Assembly: GCA_024508935.1 (NCBI GenBank)
Contig: JANINW010000011.1
Location: 231,581-295,580, forward strand
Length of the DNA: 64,000 nucleotides
From: Flavipsychrobacter sp.
Lineage (GTDB): Bacteria > Bacteroidota > Bacteroidia > Chitinophagales > Chitinophagaceae
Direction of reading: 5' to 3'
Both the position numbers and the translations under genes were made by a program. This document shows, one piece after another, positions 1 to 8,186 of this stretch. Each line of letters begins with the position of its first letter. Position 1 is the stretch's first letter. The notes beneath the pieces are model-generated. The model saw nothing but the letters and a program-made list of their open reading frames with translations, had not been told where the DNA came from and ran no database searches.

Positions 1-1
1 G

Positions 2-1009
2 GATGAGATACGGAAAGTAAATGGTTTTGCTTATATAGCCACTGCCCATCATGCCAATGATAATGTGGAAACCTTGCTGATGAACCTGTTTAAAGGTACC
101 GGCATCAGTGGCATGCACGGTATACCGGTACAGAACAATGCCATCATCCGACCACTGCTGTTTGCAGAGCGTAAGGATATTGCAGCTTATGCGGCAATAA
201 ATAATATCCCTTATCGAGATGATGCTTCTAATGCTACGGATAATTACCTGCGCAATATGGTGCGGCATCACCTGGTACCGGCTATAGAAAAGTGCTTTCC
301 CGATGGGGTGCGCCAGGCCAACGAAAGCATAGCACGTTTTGCCGAAGCAGAACAATTGTATACTAAAGCTGTAGCTATAGAAAGAGAGAAACTTATAGAA
401 CAGCGGGGACAGGATTTCTATGTGCCTGTATTGAAACTAAAAAAACAAACACCACTACATACGCTGTGTTATGAATTATTCAAGCCATTCGGCTTTAGTG
501 GGGCACAGGTGCCTTATATCATTGCATTGATGGATGCCGAAAGCGGTCACTCCATTTCTTCCCATACACATAAGATCATCCGCAACCGCGATTTTCTTAT
601 AGTTACTGCCATACAGGCCACCCAGGCCGATTTTGTTTTGGTGGAAGGAGTGCCTTGTGTTATTGAAACACCCCGGTATAATTTCCATTTCAGGGAAATG
701 CCCAAGCCACAGGAGCTGCCGACAAAAGATGATGTTGCCGTTATTGACGCAACAAAGCTCAGCTACCCGCTTATATTGCGTAAATGGAAACGGGGCGACT
801 ACCTGTACCCGCTGGGTATGGGCATGAAGAAAAAGAAGCTCAGCAAGCTGTTTGTAGATAAAAAGATACCCCTGCACGAGAAAGAGAACATCTGGGTGCT
901 GGAATGCCAGAAACGTATTGTTTGGGTTACCGGTATGCGCCTGGATGAACGCTTTAAGGTAACCGGCAATACACAACAGGTACTGAAGATAGAAATGAAA
1001 CCGCGTTAG
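2..1009 (+). CDS. tilS: tRNA(Ile)-lysidine synthase, C-terminal part (5' end outside window)
   Basis: TilS attaches lysine to C34 of the CAU-anticodon tRNA-Ile so that it reads AUA. The frame is open from base 2, so the gene begins upstream; the ATP-binding P-loop lies outside the window. Visible here is the conserved stretch AHHANDNVETLLMNLFKGTG just after the catalytic core, then the R-x-x-LRN-x-VR region, and the C-terminal substrate-binding domain with WKRGDYLYPLGM and KLSKLFVDKKIP. A GTG at 65 is an internal Val codon, not a start. Its stop overlaps the stop of the convergent rhomboid gene (1006-1009). Family assignment is firm; only the N-terminus is missing. Confidence 0.93.
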   Translation, partial: DEIRKVNGFAYIATAHHANDNVETLLMNLFKGTGISGMHGIPVQNNAIIRPLLFAERKDIAAYAAINNIPYRDDASNATDNYLRNMVRHHLVPAIEKCFPDGVRQANESIARFAEAEQLYTKAVAIEREKLIEQRGQDFYVPVLKLKKQTPLHTLCYELFKPFGFSGAQVPYIIALMDAESGHSISSHTHKIIRNRDFLIVTAIQATQADFVLVEGVPCVIETPRYNFHFREMPKPQELPTKDDVAVIDATKLSYPLILRKWKRGDYLYPLGMGMKKKKLSKLFVDKKIPLHEKENIWVLECQKRIVWVTGMRLDERFKVTGNTQQVLKIEMKPR

Positions 1010-1617
1010 AAATTGAACTGCGGCTGCATTAACTGCTCCAGGAAAAAACGGCCATGCGTAGGGTCGAAGATGAACGTAAATACAAAACCGAAAACAGCGC
1101 CCCAGAAGTGCGCGTCATGTCCAATATTATCACTTTCCTTCCTGGCCATGTAGGCAGAATACACCAGGTATAATACGCCTGCAATAATAGCCGGTATAGG
1201 AATGAACCATACATATATCGTTGTCCATGGGGCAATATATACCGTGCAGAAGAGTATGGCTGATACACCACCTGAAGCGCCCAGCGCACTATAGTATGGG
1301 TTGTTCCTGTGTTTTAAAAAGGATGGAATAGAAGCTGCTACAATAGCTGCCAGGTACAGCAGGGGGTAAAGTGCCGGCCTGCCAATTACATTAAACCAGT
1401 ACTCCGCATTCCTTCCAAAGAAGTACAGCGTGAACATATTGAAGAACAGGTGTGTCATATCCGAATGGATAAAACCGGAAGTGATAAACCTGTAGTATTC
1501 TGCCGGGTTATCCATACGCCGCGGCCACAATATGAGTTTGTTTCTCAGTTCATCGTTATTGAAAGCAGCAAAAGAAACCAGTGCGGTTGCGATAATTATT
1601 ACCAGCGTGAAACTCAT
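1006..1617 (-). CDS. Rhomboid family intramembrane serine protease
   Basis: A 203-residue polytopic inner-membrane protein of the rhomboid fold, which cleaves transmembrane substrates inside the bilayer. The catalytic serine is in GASG (Ser115), the catalytic histidine is His170 in the AHFWGAVFG motif of the last helix, and HLFFNM (residues 56-61) gives the conserved His/Asn oxyanion region. About six membrane segments are seen with no extra soluble domain, so it is a minimal rhomboid. The gene converges on tilS with a 4-bp overlap of stop codons and lies downstream of rlmH with a 29-bp gap, so the two probably share a transcript. Substrates cannot be inferred. Confidence 0.9.
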   Translation of the reverse strand: MSFTLVIIIATALVSFAAFNNDELRNKLILWPRRMDNPAEYYRFITSGFIHSDMTHLFFNMFTLYFFGRNAEYWFNVIGRPALYPLLYLAAIVAASIPSFLKHRNNPYYSALGASGGVSAILFCTVYIAPWTTIYVWFIPIPAIIAGVLYLVYSAYMARKESDNIGHDAHFWGAVFGFVFTFIFDPTHGRFFLEQLMQPQFNF

Positions 1618-1646
1618 AGCATCAATTCTTCAGGCGAAAATAAACC

Positions 1647-2120
1647 TTATGAGTGATGATAAGGTGAATTATTTAGGATAGAGAAAGAGCGGTACACCTG
1701 TTCGGCCAGTATAAGCCTTACCAACTGGTGTGGGAAAACAAGCGGGGAGAGCGACCATATTTGTTTGGCCTGTTTACGCACATTTTCACTTACCCCGAAA
1801 GCGCCGCCTATCAATAAGATCAATGTTTTAGTACCCATATTCATCAGTTGCTGGAATTGCTGCGACCATTGTACAGAGTTTAATTGTTTGCCGCGTTCGT
1901 CCATCAGGATTAAATAATGGTGGGATTGCAGTTTTTTTAATATTAATTCTTCTTCCTGTAGTTTGGTGCGCTCTATATCGGTTGTTGCAGCTTTTTTTGA
2001 GGGCTGTATAATAACCAGTTCTACGTTGTTATATGGCCTGGTTTTCTGGAAATAATATTTAATGCCTTCTTCTATATAGCTGTCATTCTCCTTACCTACC
2101 GACCATATTTCTACATTCAT
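1647..2120 (-). CDS. rlmH: 23S rRNA (pseudouridine1915-N3)-methyltransferase RlmH
   Basis: A SPOUT-class methyltransferase that methylates pseudouridine 1915 in helix 69 of 23S rRNA. The product is 157 residues from the ATG at 2120 (MNVEIWSVGK), the usual length for the family; an in-frame start further upstream at 2186 would add 22 residues with no family counterpart, so it was not used. Seen motifs are the SAM-binding knot loop LLIGGAFGVS, the FPHQLVRLILAEQ helix and the C-terminal NNSPYHHS. It lies directly upstream of the rhomboid gene on the same strand and is divergent from the tRNA-Arg promoter. Confidence 0.95.
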   Translation of the reverse strand: MNVEIWSVGKENDSYIEEGIKYYFQKTRPYNNVELVIIQPSKKAATTDIERTKLQEEELILKKLQSHHYLILMDERGKQLNSVQWSQQFQQLMNMGTKTLILLIGGAFGVSENVRKQAKQIWSLSPLVFPHQLVRLILAEQVYRSFSILNNSPYHHS

Positions 2121-2199
2121 ACTGTATGCTTGTTTACGGCGCCAAAGTACTGATTTTAGCTGCAGCGCAGGATTTTTTAAAATCATTTTGCATAAAGTT

Positions 2200-2230
2200 T
2201 TTGAAAAATGACTTTCAGTTTATACCTTTG
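2200..2230 (+). promoter_or_regulatory. Bacteroidota sigma-A-type promoter of tRNA-Arg
   Basis: TTTG at 2200-2203 and TACCTTTG at 2223-2230 (consensus TAnnTTTG), separated by 19 bp, match the -33/-7 promoter of Bacteroidota exactly. The expected start of transcription is near 2236, about 14 nt before the mature tRNA. This is one of the cleanest promoters in the window and supports the phylum assignment. Confidence 0.8.
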
Positions 2231-2249
2231 CAGTCCGGTAAAACGGAAT

Positions 2250-2323
2250 GGCCTTGTAGCTCAACTGAATAGAGCATTTGACTACGGATCAAAAGGTTTC
2301 AGGTTTGAATCCTGACAAGGTCA
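2250..2323 (+). tRNA. tRNA-Arg (anticodon ACG)
   Basis: A full cloverleaf can be drawn. The acceptor stem is GGCCTTG with CAAGGTC (one G-T pair), discriminator A2323. The D stem is GCTC/GAGC. The anticodon stem TTTGA/TCAAA encloses the loop CTACGGA, giving anticodon ACG. The T arm is CAGG-TTTGAAT-CCTG. The 3' CCA is not encoded. A34 of this tRNA is normally deaminated to inosine by TadA to read CGU, CGC and CGA. It has its own promoter (2200-2230) and a strong terminator just downstream. Confidence 0.95.
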
Positions 2324-2332
2324 CAATACAGT

Positions 2333-2370
2333 AAAGGGTTTCAGTAGTTTTCGCTCTGAAACCCTTTTTT
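2333..2370 (+). terminator. Intrinsic terminator of the tRNA-Arg unit
   Basis: A perfect 12-bp inverted repeat, AAAGGGTTTCAG (2333-2344) and CTGAAACCCTTT (2356-2367), with an 11-nt loop, is followed by a T run. It begins 10 nt after the tRNA, making the tRNA a single-gene transcript. Confidence 0.85.
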
Positions 2371-2620
2371 ATTTGCATACAATTTGCATTTGCTTATTAT
2401 CAAAGTAGATGGCTGTATACGGTGAATGAATATGATTCTGTAATCGTAATTTACCTAGACTGTCGTTGTTGCTTGGTGTCTGGAGTTCTAATCTTTTTTT
2501 GGCAGAAGTGTTTACTTGTAATTTCCAAATTGACGGTAGCTGGTCCTGAAGCTGGAACGCTTCAACAAATAACAAATAAATGATACCTGATTCTGCCTGA
2601 ATAGTAAAAAAACCAAACAA
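2369..2620 (-). CDS. Small open frame of doubtful coding status beside tRNA-Arg
   Basis: An 83-residue frame fills the space between the tRNA terminator and the FemAB-like gene. I recognise no family: there is no signal peptide, membrane helix or recombinase motif (no R-H-x-x-R or Y box). The sequence is AT-rich, and its C-terminal codons run into the tRNA terminator. The promoter of the downstream plus-strand operon must also lie in this stretch. It may be non-coding. It is listed because the 319-bp gap holds nothing else. Confidence 0.2.
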   Translation of the reverse strand: MFGFFTIQAESGIIYLLFVEAFQLQDQLPSIWKLQVNTSAKKRLELQTPSNNDSLGKLRLQNHIHSPYTAIYFDNKQMQIVCK

Positions 2621-2642
2621 TATAACGAACTTGCGCCCAAAT

Positions 2643-3665
2643 ATGTGGAGCTTAATACAGGATGGAGATATAAGCAGTTGGCAAAAACGTGCTTACGAAG
2701 GTGGCGCTAATATTTTTCAGCTACCCTCATGGCTGGAGGCCTTTAAAGAAATTGGCTATTTGAAGCCCATCTATTTGAAATATGATGACGGTCAAAAATT
2801 AGGATATTGCGGATTGCTTGAAGCTAAAATGGCATTTGTAAAAATTGGACTGGTTTCGAATGGCCCTGTAGCTATAAACGATTTTGACCCGGCAGAAATT
2901 ACTGCAAGCCTGGTACAGTACCTGAAAGACAATAACTACACAGCCATTCGTTTTTCAGGAGAGCATACTGCTACACTATTGCAAAATCTCAGTGCTGATC
3001 TGGTGCATGAAGAATCATTCCCTTTTTATAAAGACATCAGGAATCATTTTATAGTATACAAACAGGAAACGCCGGAAGACGTGAAATCCGGTTTTAGCTC
3101 TACAGCAAAAAGACTGATAAATAAAATAACCAAGGACGAGAACTATAAACTGATTATTGACGATAAAGGAGAGCATCTTAAAGAAGTATATGAGCTTTTT
3201 ATGCGCGTAAGCGAACGAAAACATTTTGCTTACCGCCCGATGAATAGCTACAAGGCTTTATTTAACTACAATGATACAGAACACGCATACGCAAGCCTGT
3301 TTCTGTGCTACCACCTGGAAAAACTTGTAAATGCTATTGTGATCATAAGGGACAAAAATAACAGTATATACATGTCAGGCGGGTTGGATATTGCTCTTAT
3401 CGATAACAATACAAGTCCAAGTTTTTACCTTCATTACCAGGCTATGCTAAATGAGTTTTATACACGATATACCAGTAGGTATAATCTTGTATATACTCCG
3501 GGTAAATTCGGTGAATTCAAAACGCGTTTTCACCCCGAAAAAATAGAGGGCCCTAAGCCAGTAACGGTAGTGCTGAACAAATGGAAATATAACCTTTACA
3601 GCAATACAATGCTGCGCTTTGCCCCTAAAATAAAACGCATTGCTAAAAACCTGCTAAACAGATAA
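2643..3665 (+). CDS. FemAB-like / peptidoglycan-bridge-type aminoacyltransferase with GNAT fold
   Basis: A 340-residue cytoplasmic protein resembling the FemAB/GNAT superfamily (FemA, FemB and acyltransferases of exopolysaccharide clusters). The start is the ATG at 2643 (MWSLIQDGDISSW); the frame is open four codons further to a TTG, which is less likely. Typical traits are the N-terminal IFQLPSWLEAF segment, a central STAKRLINKI region, and a late motif MSGGLD followed by LHYQAML, where these enzymes place the acyl-donor fold. The next gene begins 2 bp after its stop, so they are co-transcribed. The substrate is unknown; genes of this type in Bacteroidota often act on envelope glycans or lipids. 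Confidence 0.7.
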   Translation: MWSLIQDGDISSWQKRAYEGGANIFQLPSWLEAFKEIGYLKPIYLKYDDGQKLGYCGLLEAKMAFVKIGLVSNGPVAINDFDPAEITASLVQYLKDNNYTAIRFSGEHTATLLQNLSADLVHEESFPFYKDIRNHFIVYKQETPEDVKSGFSSTAKRLINKITKDENYKLIIDDKGEHLKEVYELFMRVSERKHFAYRPMNSYKALFNYNDTEHAYASLFLCYHLEKLVNAIVIIRDKNNSIYMSGGLDIALIDNNTSPSFYLHYQAMLNEFYTRYTSRYNLVYTPGKFGEFKTRFHPEKIEGPKPVTVVLNKWKYNLYSNTMLRFAPKIKRIAKNLLNR

Positions 3666-3667
3666 TA

Positions 3668-4168
3668 GTGCCTGGTCTTAAAAAATTATATCATAAACTT
3701 AAACTGCGCAGGATAGATACACTTATCTACACATTCAACCTGCGCACGGATATAATACCTGTGGTGCAACCGAAAACAGCACTAACTACAGAAATAACGA
3801 AAGGGCCGGCACAAATGCTTTTTGCAGCTAAGGTTAATGGGATGATAGTTAGCAAAAATTATACTTATGAAAAAAAGCTGTTATCACGCCAGTTGGGGTA
3901 TGCGCAAATGCCTTTGATAGGTGGCTGCAGTACCGTAGATGCATACCGGGGGCAGGGTATATATCCGTATATGCTTACGCAAATACTTCAATGGTATAAG
4001 GATAATACAACATTGCCGCACATAGCTATATTTGTAGCACCCGATAACATCTCGTCTATAAAAGGCATAGAGAAATCAGGCTTTACATTTATAGAGCACG
4101 TAACTATATACCGTTTGTTGGGCTTATGCATATATAAGAAAGTACATGCCGGTGGTGGATCTGTCTAA
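3668..4168 (+). CDS. GNAT family N-acetyltransferase
   Basis: A 166-residue protein with GNAT signatures: the acetyl-CoA loop motif VDAYRGQGIYPYML (R/Q-x-x-G-x-G/A type) around residues 90-103 and a C-terminal GIEKSGFTFIEH strand-helix. The start is a GTG two bases after the upstream stop, consistent with tight coupling. The N-terminus is basic (LKKLYHKLKLRR), as in proteins sitting on membrane-bound intermediates. It is the second gene of a three-gene unit with a FemAB-like protein before and a deacetylase-like protein after, so it probably acylates the same glycan or lipid intermediate. The acceptor is unknown. Confidence 0.72.
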   Translation: MPGLKKLYHKLKLRRIDTLIYTFNLRTDIIPVVQPKTALTTEITKGPAQMLFAAKVNGMIVSKNYTYEKKLLSRQLGYAQMPLIGGCSTVDAYRGQGIYPYMLTQILQWYKDNTTLPHIAIFVAPDNISSIKGIEKSGFTFIEHVTIYRLLGLCIYKKVHAGGGSV

Positions 4169-6050
4169 AACATATATAAGATGCAGGTATCGTCCTACAG
4201 CTATAATGGCCGCTGGTAATACATCGTATGATAAATGCATACCATACCCGCAGACGAATGATCTGTTCTCTGCAACGATAGCAGAAGAAAATAATGTTTT
4301 CCGATGTACTGTACAGTTGAAACAAGACCTGGCCATAGAACTGCTGTCTGTAACATTTATTATTCCCTCTGCTAACATACCAAGTGCTTATAACAGGCAA
4401 TATATTTTACAACCAGTTGGCAAAAGCCTTTGGAATAATGACCTAACTCCGCTGCATATACAATACCAGCACAATGGGAGAAACCTGCTGGTAAAAAATG
4501 TCACAAAATTTTTATCTCATAAAATAACACCTGCCACAGATCATTTTAAGCTGGAATTGTTTATTGATGCGGCTGGTTTACATCCGCAAATAAACTACGA
4601 AAATGGCATCACAAAATCTTCAGCATCTCCTATAATAAAAACAGGGAGACAGTATACTATCAGCTTCAGCATTATAGAAACTAATGCAGCCCCATATCCT
4701 GTTATCAACCGCTATCCTAACGGTCTTCAATCTGCATTTGTACTTACAGACCACTGCGATTTTGATACAACTGCGAACCTCAAAAAGTTTGCAAACGGCA
4801 ACAATGGACAAGCTTCCTGGCTTACCAGTGGGTTAAAGATAACAAAGGGTGTGTTTGCAAACGCATCTCAGAAGAAAGGCTTTATGGCAGCTACACTCGC
4901 CATGCCAGAGTATAAGGTTATAATAGACGAATTGTACAGTAGCGGGAATGAAATAGCGCCACACGCCCTGAACCAAAGTGGGCAAATAGACCCAAACTTA
5001 TTTATTGCAAGCCTTGACGTATTAAAGAAAACGTATGACTGCCGCAGTTGGATAGAGCATGGCAATTATCTTTCCTATTCTTACTATATGGGGGGCAAAA
5101 GCAATAAATACCGCCTCATAGAACAGCTTGAGCAAAGAGGCTATAACAATATTTGGTCATATTATGATGTAGCGATAAACCCCTTCAGCAGTATAAACCT
5201 GTTTAGCACCAATGTGGGTAAAGCTGCCACAGATGCTATGGTTATTTCGCGCAAATTACTAAGGGGACAATTCCTATATGCATTCCATGTTTTCAGGAGT
5301 TATTTTACGCGGCACAATAACGGCCAGAAATATATAGCCTATTTGCTGGGGCTGTTTTCAAAAAGCCGCCAGATGTTTATGTCTGTAATAAAGCGCCAGC
5401 AGGTAAAAAAAGGTATGAAACAGTTTTTACAGGCACTGGCGGGCAAAGACAATAAACATATATATACTTATACACCTTTTACAAATGAAGAGATATGCCA
5501 TTTTTCACCGGTACTTTTCTCAGAGGCACATGGCAGTTTATCTCAACTGCAGCCAGATGATATATTGATGTTTGCCACACAGGAAGTGGTGCATACTTCT
5601 GATATATATAACGAACAAGCACTATTGGCATTAATAAAAGAAAAAGGGCTGCATATAGGGCATACGTATATACTTAACCAGCTACCTTATATCAATGGTA
5701 TTTTTACAAAAAATGGCCAACTGAAAGAAGAATGGATTGTATTTGTAGAAGCCTTGAAAAAGCTATCCGGTTCAAAGGCAATATGGAGTTGTAATATGGG
5801 CGAATTAGCAGCTTATTTAAAAGCAATAGCCCTTTTAGATATTACATACCATAGGCAGTCCATTACCATTACTAATAAGAGCAGGTTGGCAGCAGCAGGA
5901 ATAACCTTTTCTATGCCTTATACGGGCACCATACCCAATATGTTATGGAATAATAGGCAACTAGACCCGTCCTGTTTTTACACTGAAGCATCTGCTATTG
6001 TATTCTGGGGCGATATTCCTGCCGAAGGAAGTATTAGTATTGAATGGTAG
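4146..6050 (+). CDS. Polysaccharide deacetylase-like protein (large, atypical)
   Basis: A 634-residue protein overlapping the previous gene by 23 bp. The N-terminal third is beta-rich and unrecognised. The middle holds features reminiscent of the NodB/CE4 or related TIM-barrel deacetylases: LTDHCDFDT near residue 200, GNEIAPHAL near 260 and SWIEHGNYL near 300, all with Asp/His in places where CE4 enzymes bind metal. I see no signal peptide, so it would act in the cytoplasm. An alternative start is the ATG at 4206. The context (FemAB-like plus GNAT) suggests modification of a surface glycan. The enzymatic call is tentative because the canonical TFDD and H-x3-H motifs are not intact. Confidence 0.5.
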   Translation: MPVVDLSKTYIRCRYRPTAIMAAGNTSYDKCIPYPQTNDLFSATIAEENNVFRCTVQLKQDLAIELLSVTFIIPSANIPSAYNRQYILQPVGKSLWNNDLTPLHIQYQHNGRNLLVKNVTKFLSHKITPATDHFKLELFIDAAGLHPQINYENGITKSSASPIIKTGRQYTISFSIIETNAAPYPVINRYPNGLQSAFVLTDHCDFDTTANLKKFANGNNGQASWLTSGLKITKGVFANASQKKGFMAATLAMPEYKVIIDELYSSGNEIAPHALNQSGQIDPNLFIASLDVLKKTYDCRSWIEHGNYLSYSYYMGGKSNKYRLIEQLEQRGYNNIWSYYDVAINPFSSINLFSTNVGKAATDAMVISRKLLRGQFLYAFHVFRSYFTRHNNGQKYIAYLLGLFSKSRQMFMSVIKRQQVKKGMKQFLQALAGKDNKHIYTYTPFTNEEICHFSPVLFSEAHGSLSQLQPDDILMFATQEVVHTSDIYNEQALLALIKEKGLHIGHTYILNQLPYINGIFTKNGQLKEEWIVFVEALKKLSGSKAIWSCNMGELAAYLKAIALLDITYHRQSITITNKSRLAAAGITFSMPYTGTIPNMLWNNRQLDPSCFYTEASAIVFWGDIPAEGSISIEW

Positions 6051-6347
6051 TAAATGTTGCCGGATGCATTTTATGCCGATATGGGAGTGATAAAAGTGTT
6101 GCGTAGAATATAGAATTCGCTATTTTCATGCATTTTGGTTGCTATTCATCAAACAAATTTCTTTATTGCCTGTTATCAAAATAGGACCGTCTCTGTGAAG
6201 ACTACCAGGTTTTAGCCTTTTGATATTCCCACCACAGCAGGTACAATAACAAAGGAATTATTAAGCCTATATCTGCAGACAGTATGCATTGTATGTGTAC
6301 ATGTGCGCCTTAATATTTGACGGTCTGATTATTTAAATATATAGTTT
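6051..6347. other. 297-bp intergenic region, nothing recognised
   Basis: AT-rich stretch between the deacetylase-like gene and the response regulator. No frame with coding character, no hairpin with a T run and no RNA family was recognised. A TTTG at 6316-6319 is the only -33-like element, without a convincing -7 box. Confidence 0.5.
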
Positions 6348-6779
6348 ATGAATAAGAATGGCCCGATCATTATTATAGAAGACGATGCGGATGACAAGGA
6401 GCTTTTAACAATGGCGTTTAATGAGCTCAAATATCCCAACGAAATAATTTTTTTTACCGATGGTGAAAAAGCACTTAATTATCTCAAAGATGAGAAAGTC
6501 TATCCGTTCATCATTTTATCAGATATCAACCTGCCAAAACTCAATGGTTTCGAACTGAAGAAAATGGTGCATACAAACGATGGATTGAGCGCCAAGTGCA
6601 TACCTTATTTATTTTTTTCAACATCGGTAAACAAGAAAGCGGTATATGATGCCTATACAATGTCTGTACAGGGATTCTTTGTGAAGCCATCCAGCTATGA
6701 GCATCTTGTCGTCACTATAAGAAAAATAGTGGAGTACTGGCAGGAGTGCTACAGCCCTAATCATTTTGAGACTGATTAA
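6348..6779 (+). CDS. Single-domain response regulator (CheY-like receiver)
   Basis: A 143-residue stand-alone receiver domain. The acidic pocket is Glu11-Asp12-Asp13, the phosphoacceptor is Asp59 in LSDINLPKLNG, the switch Ser/Thr lies in FFSTS and the conserved Lys is in FVKPSS. There is no output domain, as in Rcp1/CheY-type regulators that work by binding a partner protein or passing phosphate on. No histidine kinase lies nearby, so the partner is elsewhere. The stop codon overlaps that of the convergent queD by 4 bp. Confidence 0.9.
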   Translation: MNKNGPIIIIEDDADDKELLTMAFNELKYPNEIIFFTDGEKALNYLKDEKVYPFIILSDINLPKLNGFELKKMVHTNDGLSAKCIPYLFFSTSVNKKAVYDAYTMSVQGFFVKPSSYEHLVVTIRKIVEYWQECYSPNHFETD

Positions 6780-7135
6780 TGATGCCCTTCGTAAACCGTA
6801 CCTGAATTAGGTGTTTCGTATAATTCTATTTTACTGAGCTGGGGGATAAATGCCTTTATTTTATTCCATAGCCATATCGTAAGTATTTCGCAGGTAGGGT
6901 TTTGCAGCCCCGGAATATTATTTAAAAGCTTATGGTCTACTTCATCCAGTATACTGTTGACAATTTCTTTTACCCGCGCAAAATCCATTACCCATCCTAA
7001 GTTCTCGTCAACACGGCCGGTGATATAAATAGTCAGCTTATAGGTATGGCCATGTATTTCTTTGCATTTGTGGCCATCGGGTACATTGGGCAGAAAGTGG
7101 GCTGAATCGAAGGTAAAATGCCTGAATATGGTCAT
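6776..7135 (-). CDS. queD: 6-pyruvoyl-tetrahydropterin synthase family, probable 6-carboxytetrahydropterin synthase QueD
   Basis: A 119-residue pterin-fold enzyme. QueD converts 7,8-dihydroneopterin triphosphate to 6-carboxytetrahydropterin, the second step of queuosine synthesis. Zinc ligands are visible as FDSAHFL (His) and HGHTYK (two His); the catalytic Cys precedes them in HKCKEIHGH; the late Glu is in LYETP. The length fits QueD better than eukaryotic-type PTPS. A tgt gene for the last queuosine insertion step is in the same window at 37.2 kb. It is the last gene of a minus-strand run after the MbnP/peroxidase pair, with a 13-bp gap, but is functionally unrelated to them. Confidence 0.88.
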   Translation of the reverse strand: MTIFRHFTFDSAHFLPNVPDGHKCKEIHGHTYKLTIYITGRVDENLGWVMDFARVKEIVNSILDEVDHKLLNNIPGLQNPTCEILTIWLWNKIKAFIPQLSKIELYETPNSGTVYEGHH

Positions 7136-7148
7136 CTAAATCTTGTGT

Positions 7149-8180
7149 TTAATAAGGGGCAAGTGTTGTATCTGTGATAAATGTCGGATCTGTAAGTGTT
7201 TTCATAAATTCAACCAGTTGGAATTTTTCCAGTGCAGTTAGTTTCAGCCCGTTTTCTTTTCCGGGTTTCGTCATAATCGGATCCAGGTTGTTTACTTTTC
7301 TTACGCCGCTATTATAAAATTCTACCACATCTTCCAGTGTTTTGAACCGGCCGTCGTGCATATAGTTTTTGCGTAGTGCTACATTTCGCAGGTTAGGCGT
7401 TCTGAATTTACCCAGGTCATTTGTGCTGCCGGTTACATTATATAAACCCTTGTCCATTTCTTTGGCATACAGGCTGTCTACCCCTGTATTGTGAAACAGG
7501 TTGTCGGTCATTACCGGGTTTATGTGACAGTGAAAGCAATCGCCTTTCTCTGTAAAGAATATATTCCGGCCCTGCAATTCGTCATAAGTCAGGTTTTCTG
7601 TGCCCAGCATAAAACGATCATACTTCGTATTCCTTGATATCATGGTACGGGTAAACTGTGCCAGTGCATAGGACAGTTCTTTATAAGTAATATTGTCTAC
7701 ACCAAAATATTTCTTGAACAGTGTTTTATAATTAGGCATGTTATTGATCTTGGCCAGGTCTGCCTGGAAAAAATCTTTTACCTCAAACAGCATTACATCT
7801 TCCAACGTACCCTTCTTTGAGCCATTCCACATAAAATTGGTATACCATGCCAGGTTCACGTGGGGTAAAACGGGCATACCATCTACCATAGTATTGGTGG
7901 TAAACCCATGCTGCTGCAAATGGCACCCACCGCAAGACCTGCCGTCGTTAGACAGGTTTGCATCATAATAGAGCATCCTGCCCAGCATTATTCTTTCCAC
8001 ATAAGGCTGGTTGTCATCCGGTATAATCATTTTAGGAAAATGCGCCGGCATGATTATCGTGTAGGGCGTAAGCGTTACGCTTGTATCTGTTGACGGCGGT
8101 GTTACTGTGGTGTTGTCCTTGTCTTTTTTGCAAGAAAACAATAGCAATAACGGGAGTATATACAGGAATGACTTTTTCAT
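7149..8180 (-). CDS. Diheme cytochrome c peroxidase / MauG-type lipoprotein (MbnH-like)
   Basis: A 343-residue lipoprotein (lipobox LLFSC, Cys17) with two c-type heme sites, CGGCH (Cys83-His87) and CFHCH (Cys215-His219), in the arrangement of the bacterial CcpA/MauG family. It acts in the periplasm. In methanotrophs the relative MbnH oxidises a tryptophan of its partner MbnP to kynurenine, creating a copper site; that is established knowledge for the family. Here the gene follows an MbnP-like gene by 6 bp, which strongly suggests the same partnership. A simple hydrogen-peroxide-scavenging role remains possible. Expression should follow the Crp/Fnr-type sites upstream of mbnP. Confidence 0.85.
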   Translation of the reverse strand: MKKSFLYILPLLLLFSCKKDKDNTTVTPPSTDTSVTLTPYTIIMPAHFPKMIIPDDNQPYVERIMLGRMLYYDANLSNDGRSCGGCHLQQHGFTTNTMVDGMPVLPHVNLAWYTNFMWNGSKKGTLEDVMLFEVKDFFQADLAKINNMPNYKTLFKKYFGVDNITYKELSYALAQFTRTMISRNTKYDRFMLGTENLTYDELQGRNIFFTEKGDCFHCHINPVMTDNLFHNTGVDSLYAKEMDKGLYNVTGSTNDLGKFRTPNLRNVALRKNYMHDGRFKTLEDVVEFYNSGVRKVNNLDPIMTKPGKENGLKLTALEKFQLVEFMKTLTDPTFITDTTLAPY

Positions 8181-8186
8181 AAAATA

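Noticed and set aside
65-67. GTG as start codon of tilS
   Set aside because: The frame continues upstream to the window edge with conserved TilS sequence, so this codon is internal.
2250-6347. Genomic island inserted at tRNA-Arg carrying the FemAB/GNAT/deacetylase trio
   Set aside because: No integrase and no direct repeat of the tRNA 3' end at the far side (6051-6347).
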